Shown: piece after piece, positions 1 through 9,934 of the stretch | How the letters are laid out: the number at the start of each line of letters is the position of its first letter | How positions within the stretch are numbered: position 1 is the first letter of the stretch | Source of the DNA: Okapia johnstoni | Taxonomy: Eukaryota > Chordata > Mammalia > Artiodactyla > Giraffidae | NCBI GenBank assembly: GCA_024291935.2 | Contig: CM044311.1 | Span: forward strand, 27,098,001 to 27,162,000 | Direction of reading: 5' to 3' | Length of the DNA: 64,000 bases | Translations under genes and position numbers: made by a program | Notes under the pieces: generated by a model | Seen by the model: the letters and a program-made list of their open reading frames with translations, nothing else | Database searches by the model: none | What the model was told of the DNA's origin: nothing

Positions 1-371
1 GAAGTGTGCCCTCTCATGTCTGTTATCACTTCTGCCTCATGGCTCCAACAGATGCTATAAAAAGTTAGTTAGTAGCTCTGAAAAAGAGACAGTCCTCTTT
101 AAATTGCACATAAATGGATTTTTTCCAGTAGTTAATAGGAATCAAAGACATCAAACAAACCAAAGTACAATTAATGTATTTTAAGCAACTGCACTCAGAC
201 TTTTCTGTAATTAATATATCAAATTCATCAACTTTTATGCAAGCAAATGATCAGTTCATTGGAAATTGCCATAGGACAAGAACTAGCATTAGGCACAGAA
301 AGACGACCATCTGGGAATACAGAAACCAGAAAATGAAACTAGGTTTCATATAGATATATAGGAAATAATGC

Positions 372-382
372 TGTGTGTATAT

Positions 383-414
<32 letters not shown>
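372..414. repeat. (TG)n microsatellite
   Basis: Interrupted TG dinucleotide run, with its purest part from about 391 to 414. It is a likely length-polymorphic simple repeat. Confidence 0.9.
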
Positions 415-490
415 CAGCTGCTCCTGGCTACATGTTTCATCAATATTCTAAATGGATGAATTAGTAGTAAAATAAGGACTACACAGAGGA

Positions 491-705
491 TTGTTGTTGT
501 TATTTAGTTGCTATATCGTGTTGGACTCTTGGCAACCCCATGGACTGTAGCCCGCCAGGCTCCTCTGTCCATGGGATTTCCCAGGCAAGAATACTGGAAT
601 GGGTTTCTATATCCTTCTTCAGTGGATCTTCCCGACCCAGGGATAGAACTCATGTCTTCTACATTGCAAGCAAGATTTTTTACCACTGAGCCACCAGGGA
701 AGACC
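491..705 (-). mobile_element. Bov-tA/BOV-A type SINE, nearly full length
   Basis: Read on the minus strand it has the tRNA-like head (ending at 705), the central body and the BovB-like tail (left end). Signature words such as CAAGAATACTGGAATGGG and GAGCCACCAGGGAAG are plain. Short open frames here are chance frames through the SINE. Confidence 0.9.
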
Positions 706-1871
706 ACACAAAGGGTGTGCAGTTTTAAATTAAGTGTAATCAAAGAAGGTTCATGTATGCTTAATTTGACTATTTAGAAAACTTTAATGCCTTCCATTAT
801 TTTTCAACAATTATAATTTTTTTTTCTGCATACAAATCCATCTCAATGACATTTTGTATACTGGGGTTCTGAGCATTTGGATAAAGTAAAAAATAAATAA
901 ATTCTTACAGATGCTGGCAGAACAAACGGTATTCCTGGATAAGTATGCCACATGTTCCACAAGAGCTTCTAATTCAACAGTGCTTCAACAAAAGTATGTC
1001 TTTATCAAACAGTATTACCAAGGACAGTTTTCATTAATAAGGTTGGGGGAATTAAAGTACACATTCTCTAGGATACACATAACATGAATCACCCTAAAAA
1101 TGAATAGAAAACAAAAATATGAAGATAGAAAACATATACAGAACTATTAAAATCTCTGCAAGTGTTTTTCAATAATTATTATTTTATAAGCTAAATAATT
1201 TATAATTATTATCTTATATTCTATTATTTTGTGTCTAATGGATAGAAGAAAATAGAAGAATCCAAGAGAAATAATATATAATAGCTGAGAGAACAGTGAT
1301 ATTTTAGGAAGAGTATTTAAAATTAGTAATCAAGAATTGGAGGCAGAAGCAAAAACAGCTGTTCTGAGCTGCAGTCCTAAAAGTCTGGTTAAGAAAATCT
1401 TGAATTTTTGCATCTAAAGGAAGGAAAGTCTTCTTCTGGTGCTGCCCAGGCTCCTCCTGCCACATATAGGAAGGATCAGTGTAACTCCTTTCTGGAAAGA
1501 ATTCTGCAACTTTCCCAAGCTAGTTAATAGCTCTTGCACAATATGTCTAAGAATTTGGGTCATATGTCTGGATTGTAATTATTTATTTCTCTTTCTCCTA
1601 AACCAGAATTTGAGCCTTCTCAGGGTTAGAACAATGTTTTAGTCATCTTGGTACTTCCCAAGCCTAATAACATTACCTAGAGTTATAATTATATTACCTA
1701 TATAATTATAATAACATTACCTATAATATAGCATCCACTAAAATATTTCCTGTTGTTAGTGCCACTAAGATATGTGCATTTATTCAATCTTTCCCTCAGT
1801 ATTTATTTTGGAACTATACTCTTTGTTTTCAGATTTACTCCAGCCTTTTTCGGCTATATCTGAACTGTAGA
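706..1871. other. AT-rich interval, no recognised feature
   Basis: No gene, RNA or named repeat is seen. A 15-bp word (TAATAACATTACCTA) occurs at 1665-1679 and again at 1709-1723, a small local duplication in AT-rich DNA. Confidence 0.6.
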
Positions 1872-2046
1872 AAAGAGAGCACAGTCTGGTGTTTTGTGAC
1901 AACCTGGAGGGATGGAATAGGAGTGGTGTAGGAGGCTCAAGACAGAGGGGATATATATATATGTAAAATTATGACTAATTCACATTGATATACAGCAAAA
2001 ACCAGCACCAAATTGTAAAGCAATTATCCTCCAATTTAAAAGAAAG
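1872..2046 (+). mobile_element. L1 3' end fragment (ruminant type)
   Basis: Contains the standard ruminant L1 3'-UTR words: the GA-rich GGAGGCTCAAGA segment, a TATATATATG run, GATTCACATTG-like sequence, then AAATTGTAAAGCAATTATCC just before an A-rich end. It is diverged from the consensus as I remember it. Confidence 0.7.
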
Positions 2047-2352
2047 CGTCTATGTAAAATAAAAACGGAAAATACACTACATAATAAACAAGAAACAAGT
2101 TCAAGATCCTTTTAATTCCTGACCTCTTCCTAATGGTTGAGAGAACCCAGATTTTGCCTCTAAAATTTATTTCATTTCTTAAGGCACACTTCCTGGCTTC
2201 ATGTTATCCAGTCTCTCCATACTAAGTATTCACAGCTTAATGTATCCAGAAATTGTTATTACATCCCTCTTTATTATCTCTTAGTCTTTGAAACTTTCCA
2301 ATTTCTAGTTCTAAGGTAATACAAAATAAACAAAATAAAACAATGTAGCTGA

Positions 2353-2511
2353 GCTATTGTTACACCTTCAAATCACCAGAGTGAAGTCAGAATAGTACCA
2401 TTTTCTCAACAACTTGAACAGCACTGGCAAGAACTACTGGAAGAACAACTGAACAAAATGGGCCGGCTGCTACAATTCTGTCATCGAATCAAAATCTTCA
2501 GCACGAGTTAG
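2353..2511 (+). other. Exon-like open segment, unrecognised (52 codons, no ATG start)
   Basis: An open frame runs from just after TGA (2350-2352) to TAG (2509-2511). From 2395 it reads VPFSQQLEQHWQELLEEQLN and then KMGRLLQFCHRIKIFSTS, an amphipathic, glutamine- and leucine-rich helix-like stretch. This part carries three CpGs in about 50 bases, unlike the surrounding AT-rich DNA. A CAG lies shortly upstream at 2378-2380 and another at 2388-2390, either of which could be a splice acceptor. I do not recognise the protein. It could be a decayed exon, a processed-pseudogene fragment or chance. There is no direct evidence of expression. Confidence 0.25.
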
Positions 2512-3079
2512 ACTGTGGGAGGGGAGGCTCAAATAGCTGTTCACCTAACAAAATCTAAAACAAATATGAGCTTGCATATTTGCATTGTGGTATGTGTGTG
2601 TTCACACATATGTGTTTGTACATGCATTTTTGTGGATGTGTGTAAATACACACCCATATATCTATCATGTATGTGCATATAACCATTGCAAAGAATGCTG
2701 ACTGCTCCACAGGTATTTTGTATGAGCAACTGGTTTTCTTTCTCTGAAGCAAGACGAGATATCAGTGTGATAGACGAAGCCTTGGGTTAACACCTAGTGT
2801 TGTACATAGCTTTATTTTTTTATTTATTTATTTTTAATAAATTTATTTATTTTAGCTGGGGCTAACAGCTTTAGTTCACCACCTGGAAGGACATTTAAAT
2901 CTAAAAGCAGGGTCACAAGAAGGGGAAATGGGATAATACAAAGGAAGGACTATTTTCTCCAAAAAGGTAACAGCATATAGAAAAGCCAAAAGCACAGGCA
3001 GAACTTGATCTAGTGGGATTATTATTATTATTTTTAATTCCGTATCCTTGACTCACAGATTGAGGGGAGGGTGAAGGGA
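2512..3079. other. Intergenic, with A/T-rich simple sequence
   Basis: A TTTA-type low-complexity tract occupies about 2812-2855. A diffuse TGTG/CACA-rich stretch lies around 2585-2650. No gene or named repeat is seen. Confidence 0.6.
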
Positions 3080-3405
3080 AAGTGACGAGAGGTTGAGGAG
3101 GCCTCAGACTGTTGATGCTGGCCTGCTTCCTTCTTTTGGACACTGTGGCTTTCTCAGAGGTGGTGAAGGAGGAAACCCACTAAGGAGCAGGAATGGAAAG
3201 CAGTCAAGTCCCGCAAAGCCCAGGCTCCTCAGAGGTGGTGGTGGCAGGTCGCCATCTGCGGGCCCCGCGGTTACAGCCTTGGGATGCCAATCTTGATCCA
3301 CACCCAAGCTCAGAAAACTCCTCCGGTGAAGGCTATGACAGGACAGTCATGCAATGCAAATGGCAGCATCCTGAGGTTTCGTCCATGAGCACTAAATAAA
3401 GAGGG
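3080..3405. other. GC-rich, CpG-bearing patch of unknown nature
   Basis: This is the most GC-rich stretch of the window, with CpGs clustered at 3212-3267 (CCCGCAAAG, GTCGCCATCTGCGGGCCCCGCGG) and more at 3322 and 3379. It contains the imperfect repeat CTCAGAGGTGGTG (3154-3166 and 3228-3240). Both strands have short open frames of about 67 codons (for example 3193-3399 +, which ends at a TAAATAAA). None resembles a family I know. It may be a non-coding first exon, a small CpG island remnant or a retrocopy. Confidence 0.3.
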
Positions 3406-3820
3406 GAAAGTTTTTTCGTCTGTTTACCAATTTGTTTTTTCTACTTAAAATAACCAGTCTCTTCATCCTCAGAACTAATGGCTTATGGCAGTTATAAACC
3501 ACGTATCCGTTTGAAATTCAGAGTTTAGTCTGAATGGCTAGGGGGTCAACCCTATTTAGCAGCACAAATTATGTCTAAATATGGAAAAAGACAGGTAGTC
3601 AGTGTAGAAAATTATACTGAAAGATCTTTTTTTTTTTTTTTTCCCCTTTATGCTAACAGAACTGGTGCTTTGAAAGTGAAAATGAGCTGGACAGTTATCA
3701 GAGAAAGTTTGTTCCAGGAGAAGAAAAAGAAGACAGGGCACCTGAAAGCTCTTTAGAGCAGAGGAACAGCCTCATCTTCACTCTGCTCAGCTCTATTTTG
3801 AGCTGTTTGTTAAGTCACAT
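3406..3820. other. Intergenic, T16 run
   Basis: Contains a homopolymer of 16 T at 3627-3642. Nothing else is recognised. Confidence 0.5.
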
Positions 3821-3949
3821 TTCACAGATGCTCCAATAAAATAAAGGTTAAAAAATGTGAATATAATCCCTGATTCTGGTTTTGTGATATTCAGTGATAT
3901 AGTATAGGTGGTTCCTAGATTTCCACAGCTAGTATTTGTTATCAGAAGA
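3821..3949 (+). repeat. Unnamed diverged dispersed repeat, copy A
   Basis: Aligns without large gaps to 7391-7519. Shared blocks are CACAG.TG.TCCAATAAAAT at the start, GGTGGT.CCTA in the middle and TTATCAGAAGA at the end, with roughly 70% identity by eye. I cannot assign it to a named family. Confidence 0.55.
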
Positions 3950-3969
3950 ATATGGGATGATCTGTCTGA

Positions 3970-4075
3970 AATCCCTAGGATCCCCTTTGTCTCATCTATA
4001 AAATGTGGATGGTGATGATGCCAACCACTCATGTCTGTCAGAAGACTTTGATGGGAATCTGCAAATGTAAAGATG
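3970..4075 (+). repeat. Possible MIR fragment
   Basis: CTCATCTATAAAATGTGGATGGTGATGATG matches the pattern of the MIR core and 3' half (CTCATCTGTAAAATGGGGAT type). The rest is weak. Confidence 0.35.
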
Positions 4076-4240
4076 AAAATGTGGTACAGTGGATATATGC
4101 TGTTATTTGGAGGGGAGAGTTTTTATTTGAAATGCCTAATGAATAATGAGCTTAACTCCAAAACAGTTATATGGACTTAGAAAAGGAGAAAAGTGGAAGA
4201 TAATTTAGATTGTAGCATTAAACAGAAATATCTTGCAACC

Positions 4241-4364
4241 AAGAGGAGAGCATGGCAACCCACTCCAGGATTGTTGCCTGGAGAATCCCATGGGCAGAGG
4301 AGCCTACAGTCCATGGCGTTGCAAAGAGTCAAGCACGACTAAAGAGACTTAGCATGCATGCAAC
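4241..4364 (+). mobile_element. Short BovA-derived SINE
   Basis: Starts at AAGAGGAGAGCATGGCAACC and runs through the SINE body to AAGCACGACTAAAGAGACTTAG with a GCATGCATG tail. It lacks the tRNA head. A weak 6-bp TGCAAC flank occurs at 4234-4239 and 4359-4364. Confidence 0.85.
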
Positions 4365-5262
4365 ATGCAGCCAAAGATAGGAATGATTTAGTAATGTCTG
4401 GTATAGCGTCAACTGTTGCTGATAAAACTGTCAAGAAGGTGAATGTGACATAATATGAGGTTCAAGCCTTACTCTACTTCAAAAATTAAAAACACAAGTT
4501 CTCAGACCTCAGTTTAATCTGATGTGATGTTTTCACAGAAAGGGCTTAAATATAACTGGTTTGGTTGTCTGGAATATGGAATCATCACAACTGACAAAGA
4601 AGTAGGAGGAATAGTTAGGATACATGTTGAAATCTGAGGCTGGGGCTTAAGGAAGATGCTTGTTCTTTCCGTTATAAGTGAGGCAGAACACCAGACAAAG
4701 GACAGAAGACCAAATATCAGAGTTCAGAGGAGATTCTACTCCTAGGGAAGGGCCAGAAAGTCGATTACTATCTCAGAAATACCCCTAAGGCTTATGACAC
4801 ATTCATCTAGCCCACAAAAAAAACAGATACATCTCCAATGAGACCTTACATTATGTGTGGCAGTAAAATTATCGGCTAGATAGAAAAGTCCCTTGATGCA
4901 CACTGAATATAGCATAAGACATCTTCCAGGTGTATGCAAACTTTCTCCCACTGACCTGGTTTATCAAGGTAGTTGCTCTTTCCCACCCATTTAATCGGAT
5001 GAGCAGCCCCTCTACGACAGCTCTAGAAGGGCTCTGCCTAAGAGCCATTGCCCCCAAACACATCCTTCTCTCCACTGCCAGAACCTCAGGAAACACGGTC
5101 CTGTTTACCTCTTGGCAGCTGTGATGGCCCTGGAACAGGAGCCTACAAGACAGCAGGAAAGGGTCCCTTAGTCTTTTGGGAATACCCAACTATCAGTGAC
5201 ATTTTAAGTGCAGAAGTCTATATTTATTCCCCATTGTCCACTTTTACGGCCACTGCATTTTT
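4365..5262. other. Intergenic, no recognised feature
   Basis: A minus-strand frame of 106 codons (4869-5189) and overlapping plus frames lie in a moderately GC-rich stretch. None has a recognisable domain, so I leave them uncalled. Confidence 0.5.
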
Positions 5263-5370
5263 AAATTTTTAAATTCATTCACAAAAAGTTTATTAAGCAT
5301 CTATTCTGTGTCAGGCTACATAATAAATGATGATGGACTCAGTCCCCACCTTCATTTTCATCACAGTCAT
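5263..5370 (-). repeat. L2 3'-end fragment
   Basis: TTCATTCACAAAAAGTTTATTAAGCATCTATTCTGTGTCAGGC is the reverse complement of the familiar L2 3' end (tract described from 5274; only key words match). It is followed by a CAGTCCCCACCTTCAT-like block. Confidence 0.5.
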
Positions 5371-5524
5371 TTGCTTTACAGAACTAAAAGACTGGTGAAA
5401 TGTTTAAGATGCCAGGGTTTACAAATATCCACCCTGCAGACTACATTAGCTCCATTCAGACTGTATAAACATTTCTACCTCAGGCATTTCTAGGAGAGAG
5501 TCTGGTTAAAGGGAGAGACACAAA

Positions 5525-5631
5525 CTTCTAGAGTTTCTGAGACGTGCCCAAGATCACACAGCCTTGAGTAGAAAAGCTGGCCAGATTGATCCCAGATGAG
5601 GCAGTATCATCTAGTTCTTTTAAGTTCTGCA
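5525..5631 (-). repeat. MIR fragment
   Basis: The words TGCCCAAGATCACACAGCC and GATCCCAGATGAGGCAG follow the reverse complement of the MIR core. The MIR is cut off on the right by the BovB tail. Confidence 0.55.
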
Positions 5632-5845
5632 GAGATGACTCACAGGAAAAGACCCTGCTGCTGGGAAAGATTGAAGGTAGGAGGAGAAGGAGACAACAGA
5701 GGATGAGATGGTTGGATGGCATCACCAACTCGAAGGTCATGACTTTGAGCAAGCTCCAGGAGATAGTGAAAGACAGGGAAGCCTTGTGTGCTGCAGTTCA
5801 TGAGATCACATATTGGGACACGACTGAGTGACTGAACAACAACAC
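5632..5845 (+). mobile_element. BovB LINE 3' end (5'-truncated)
   Basis: Corresponds to the last 200 bases of BovB: GGAAAAGACCCTGCTGCTGG, GAGATGGTTGGATGGCATCA and the terminal CGACTGAGTGACTGAACAAC with a CAACAACA tail. A short open frame (5586-5831) is residual ORF2 C-terminus read partly through the MIR. Confidence 0.9.
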
Positions 5846-6112
5846 TAGTGATTTTCAAATGTTTGCTCCATTTAAATTGAATAATAGAAATCTTTGCTTA
5901 AATTATATGTTACTAGAAATCCCAATATAAAAATGGATAAAAACAAAAGTGTTCCATTAGAATCAGACCCAGAGTGGGCTAGCCATGTGAACACCATGTC
6001 ACTTAGTGACAAAGTATTCAGGTTCACCACTGATTTTCACATAAACGTCAAACAGGAAGAAACACAGAAAACCCATAGAAAACTTAGAGAGTGTTCTTAC
6101 TTCTTGCCATCG
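5846..6112. other. Intergenic, no recognised feature
   Basis: AT-rich. A short plus frame (5894-6175) shows no recognisable domain. Confidence 0.5.
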
Positions 6113-6690
6113 GCTGAATATTTATCCAACCTACCCCATCCTCATTTATATGTTGAAGCCCTAATAGCCTTGTGATGGTCTTTGGTGTGGGGCTTCTGTG
6201 AACTAATTAGGTTTAACAATGGTTCTGAGCATCTAGCCCTTGAGGATGTGATTAGTGTATAAGAAGAGGAAGAACCTGCCCCCCCCCCCCCCACCTTATG
6301 AGGACACAGAAGGAAGGTACATATATGACTCTCTGTGACCTCATGGACTGTAGCCTGCCAGTCTCCTCCATCCATGAGATTTCCCAGGCAAGAATACTGG
6401 AGTGTGTTGCCACTTCCTCCTCCAGGGGATCTTCCCAACCCAGGGATTGAACCTGCATTTCTTGCATCTCCTGCACTGACAGGGAGGCTCTTCACCACTC
6501 AGCCACATGGGAGGAAACAAGGAAGGTACCTGCCTGAAAACTAGTAAAAGGGCCTCGTCAGACACTAAATCTGCCAGCACCTTGATCTTGGACTTCTCAG
6601 CCTCCAGAACCATGAGAAATAAATGACTGTTGCTGAAGCCGCCCAGTCTTTGTTTTAATTTTGTTACAGCAGCTTAAACTGATTAAGGCA
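6113..6690 (+). mobile_element. MaLR/MLT1-type solo LTR, interrupted by a SINE
   Basis: The left part has TATGTTGAAGCCCTAATAGCC, GATTAGTGTATAAGAAGAGG and CCTTATGAGGACACAGAAGG. After the SINE, the right part has CTTGATCTTGGACTTCTCAG, CCTCCAGAACCATGAGAAAT and TTGTTACAGCAGC. This order is that of MLT1-like LTRs of the ancient ERVL-MaLR group. A C-run lies at 6279-6292. No internal retroviral genes are present. The exact subfamily was not determined. Confidence 0.65.
6321..6520 (-). mobile_element. Bov SINE inserted in the MaLR LTR
   Basis: Minus-strand SINE body and head. It is flanked by the direct repeat GGAAGGTAC at 6312-6320 and 6521-6529, the target-site duplication, so it is clearly younger than the LTR. 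Confidence 0.9.
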
Positions 6691-7390
6691 GTGGCATTGT
6701 TTTTGCACTTAGGGACATGAAGCATTGAAGAAAAGGAGGGTCACATGAAACAGAAGAAAGAAGAGATGCTCACTTCATGCTATTAAACCTGGCACAATCA
6801 TTTTTTCCTCCAAAGTAAATTTTTATAAAGGAATTTTTAATCTTTTCAAAGACATTCCAGCCTTTGCATTCTGATCATCACATATCTACAACTATGGTGT
6901 TAATGGAGCAAAGAAACACAGAAGCCCCAAATTAATTTTAAAATCATAACTATATACCCTTGAGAGGAAAAATAAATGAGGGACCAAATAATAAACTGAT
7001 GAAACAGAGCAAATCTGGACAACAAAAGATTTTTTTTTCTTTTTTTTTTTAATCTTCAGTTAGAATAAGAGTTTAAAGGAAAGATTTCAAATAACTTGTG
7101 TTCTTCATTTGTTTTAAGCTTAAGAGATTTTTTTTGATATTTAATTAATCTGTTTAGCTCTTTTGCAGGAGAATTTAAATTAAGTGTTAGAATAAATTGT
7201 CGATTGTATAAATTTATATTGGCCACTGCTTGTTAAGAGAACGTGCAGATGTTCATTGTCAAGAAATTCCTTTGCACATAATAAATATATCCAAAAGCCC
7301 TTTGCTTTTTTAATAGTGCTTTTTATCTGTCCTTTTTTTTCTCCCTTAAATGAAATGGAAGAATGTTTTAAGTCTTTTCTTACTCTATAT
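6691..7390. other. AT-rich interval, no recognised feature
   Basis: Short T/A homopolymers occur (around 7030-7050). Nothing else is recognised. Confidence 0.55.
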
Positions 7391-7519
7391 TCCACAGGTG
7401 TTCCAATAAAATTTTAAGAATTGCAAATATAAACATTTAATGCTGGTTTTTTAATATATGTTTACATAGTGTGGGTGGTCCCTAACAATTTTCCATGACC
7501 AATACTTATTATCAGAAGA
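7391..7519 (+). repeat. Unnamed diverged dispersed repeat, copy B
   Basis: Homologous to 3821-3949 in the same orientation (see that entry), 3.57 kb away. The flanks diverge on the left. Weak similarity may continue on the right (CCCTATATCTCTTTTATAAATG against CCCTAGGATC...CATCTATAAAATG). Confidence 0.55.
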
Positions 7520-8379
7520 CCTGTTTTTTATCTCTCTAAAGATTTTTTAAAAAGTCAAGACACTTTAGTTTGACAGGCATGCCCGAATCAGTGTAATATC
7601 CCTATATCTCTTTTATAAATGAGTTGCTCATTAGTTTTATCACAGAAAGAATGCCTAGTATATAATAAAATCCAAAATCACCCAATAAAGCAGTTTTGAA
7701 ACCATGGCTATAACTTTTATTGAGAAATTTTAGATGGGAAATGGAACTGTTTAAAAAGTTATTTTATTTGGCCTAAAAATTGGGGAATTCAGTTTAAGAA
7801 TATTATTCTCTGAATGTATGTTACAAGTCTTAACTCTAAATTAATTATCTGTGATATGAGGAATGTCACTACATCCTTGGATCTGAGTTCTTGTAAAAGA
7901 AAAGGACTGGACAATATTGCATCTAGGAACACGCTTCTATTAGGCTCATCAAAGTGCCATATAAAGGATGCAATCCGTAAGTTGGGCTCTAAAGAACTAG
8001 AAGGATTTTGACATGGCAAGGATGATTCTTCTCCTGATTTCTATCATGTTGATTTCCAATTGATCTCTACTTTTCAAAGAATACCACTTGTTAGAATACA
8101 ATCCCAAATCACATCACCAACCAAAAGAGCATTTTGTAGTTCATCTCTACCATTTCAGTGTTTCTAGCTTAAAGAAAACTTTTGTAGCAAGTAAACTCAG
8201 CCACTCACTATATACCAAACACACATCCATCCCTATGGTATCATGGACCATCTTACCATCCTAGCATCTCTGATTGGAATGTACCTCTCCCTTCTTTCAA
8301 ATTTCATTTGTTTTTCAACTGCTAACTCACATACAGAGTCCTCTATAAAATTTTCTTAAATGTCTATCTTCTACTTAAT
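7520..8379. other. AT-rich interval, no recognised feature
   Basis: Open frames on opposite strands at 7789-8019 shadow each other and show no domain. Confidence 0.5.
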
Positions 8380-8490
8380 ATCTCTTGATGGTTTCTGTTG
8401 CATTTGAGATACAATTCTGTCTCTGTTACATGATACACAAACCTCTTTGTGACATGGCTCCTGTCTCTAGTCTCCTCTATTAATGCATTT
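8380..8490 (+). repeat. Possible L2-like fragment
   Basis: GACATGGCTCCTGTCTCTAGTC and the preceding AAACCTCTTTGTGAC loosely follow an ancient LINE pattern. Weak. Confidence 0.3.
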
Positions 8491-8560
8491 TAACAGATAG
8501 CTAACAAGTCATAGTGTACCAAGCAGCAAGTCAAAATGATGAATCAGATAGTCAAAATTG

Positions 8561-8697
8561 AGAAGATCCTCTAGAGGAGGAAATGACAATCCAGTCCAGC
8601 ATTCTTGCCTGGATAATCCCATGGACAGAAGCGCCTGGAGGGCTACAGTCCATGAGGTCACAAAGAGATGGGCATGACTGAGCAATTGAGCACAATG
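8561..8697 (+). mobile_element. Bov SINE, 5'-truncated
   Basis: Body words CAGCATTCTTGCCTGGATAATCC and the tail GGGCATGACTGAGCAATTGAG are clear. The tRNA-like head is missing. Confidence 0.85.
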
Positions 8698-8699
8698 AA

Positions 8700-8900
8700 C
8701 CACAGAAATAGGAAGGGCCAGGTCAAGCAAGGTCTTATCGGCTAGACTATGTGGAATTTGGATTTTCTTCTTAGTGTATTAGGAAGTTACAGAAATGGTT
8801 TAAGTGAGGAAATCATGCTCTGTCTTATATTTTTAAATGATTGCTTTGGCTGCTGTGGAGAGAATGAATTTTAATGTTATAAAAATGGAAGTTGGGAGAA
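8700..8900 (+). repeat. Ancient mammalian dispersed repeat, class uncertain
   Basis: AGCAAGGTCTTATCGGCTAG, GGAATTTGGATTTTCTTCTTAG and TGGCTGCTGTGGAGAGAATG match, in order, a widespread old mammalian repeat that I recognise by pattern but cannot name with certainty. A related stretch lies at about 31.75-32.2 kb. The opposite orientation may be at 25.55-25.96 and 28.06-28.33 kb. Confidence 0.4.
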
Positions 8901-8936
8901 TAAGTCATTTCAGTAGTAAATTCACCTCCAGTTTAA

Positions 8937-9110
8937 GCATCTGTCAGCAATGTTGAAGACCTGGGTTCAATTCCTGGGTCAGGAAGTTCCCCTGAAGAAG
9001 GAAATGGCAACCCACTTCAGTATTCTTGCCTGGAGAATCCCATGGACAGAAGAGCCTGGCAGGCTACAGTTCATGGGACCGCCAAGAGTTGGGCATGACT
9101 TAGCGCTATC
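8937..9110 (+). mobile_element. Bov SINE with TTTC-rich tail
   Basis: The head is partly degraded. GACCTGGGTTCAATTCCTGG (B-box region), AGTATTCTTGCCTGGAGAAT and a CTTTCTTTCTTTCTT tail to about 9124 are clear. Confidence 0.9.
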
Positions 9111-9299
9111 TTTCTTTCTTTCTTCTCCTATCTATCTTTTATCCCTGGATGAAACTTGCAGATTGGCTTTTCTACTAATGGAGGAGTTGGAAATGGAATT
9201 CTGTTTCATGAATAAAGACAATATTTTGGGTAGTGGTGTTTCAGCCATGTGAAAGTCAAAGGAGATAAATGTTTTTAAAATGTAGTAATTTCAGCTGTG

Positions 9300-9420
9300 T
9301 TAAATGTAGCATTCATTAATTCATTTCATTTACTCATCCACAAGATACTGGTTGAAAATTAATGTGTATCAGACACAGTGCTAATTTCTGGGATTAGAGA
9401 GGTGACAAAAATTAGAGCTA
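9300..9420 (-). repeat. L2 3'-end fragment
   Basis: ATTCATTTACTCATCCACAAG, TGTGTATCAGACACAGTGC and GGGATTAGAGAGGTGACAAA follow the reverse-complement L2 3' end in order. Confidence 0.5.
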
Positions 9421-9429
9421 AATCATGCT

Positions 9430-9670
9430 AACAGTAGTTGAAATATAAAGGGCATTTACTAAGTGGTAAGCTATTGACACACTTGTTACACATGTAAATT
9501 TTATAGTTTTCCTCACAATGGCTTTTATTAATTGTATATTATTATTTGCCATTTTATAAATGCAGCAAATAGAACAGAGAGGTTAGAAATTTCACCATGG
9601 TCATTCAGCTATGACATGGAAATAAAGGGTTTTGAACCTAGCGAGTCTAGCTCCAGAGGCTACACTGTGT
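9430..9670 (-). repeat. MIR, nearly complete
   Basis: Reverse-complement MIR order is visible: GGGCATTTACTAAGTGGTAAG, CCTCACAATGGC, CATTTTATAAATGCAGCAAAT, CAGAGAGGTTAG, GTCATTCAGCTATGACATGG and TTTGAACCTAGCGAGTC. Confidence 0.65.
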
Positions 9671-9897
9671 TTTCATCAGTTTATAAAGCCTCTTTAGAAA
9701 ATAAAGCAGATATAGTGCTTATTTTCATGGAATCTACCATCTGGAAATTAAGACAAGTAATATGTAAGATTATAAAGAAACATGGTAATAGCCAATGGTC
9801 ATGGGTTTTGACAGAGTAAATTTTGTGATAACCTGAAATACTGACATCTCCATAATAACTTCAGAGAGTTAAGAAACAAAAAAGTGAGTACTTAAGA

Positions 9898-9934
9898 GCT
9901 GCTGCTGCTGCTGCTAACTCACTTCAGTCGTGTA
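9898..9934 (-). mobile_element. Isolated 3' tail of a Bov SINE
   Basis: Only (GCT)5 followed by AACTCACTTCAGTCGTGT remains. This is the reverse complement of the SINE end that finishes in AGCAGCAGC. Confidence 0.7.

Noticed and set aside
4869..5189. 106-codon minus-strand ORF
   Set aside because: No recognisable domain. Overlapping plus-strand frames are equally long, so it is likely chance in a less AT-rich stretch.
6113..6690. Endogenous retrovirus provirus
   Set aside because: Only an LTR-like sequence is present. No gag, pol or env sequence is seen next to it.
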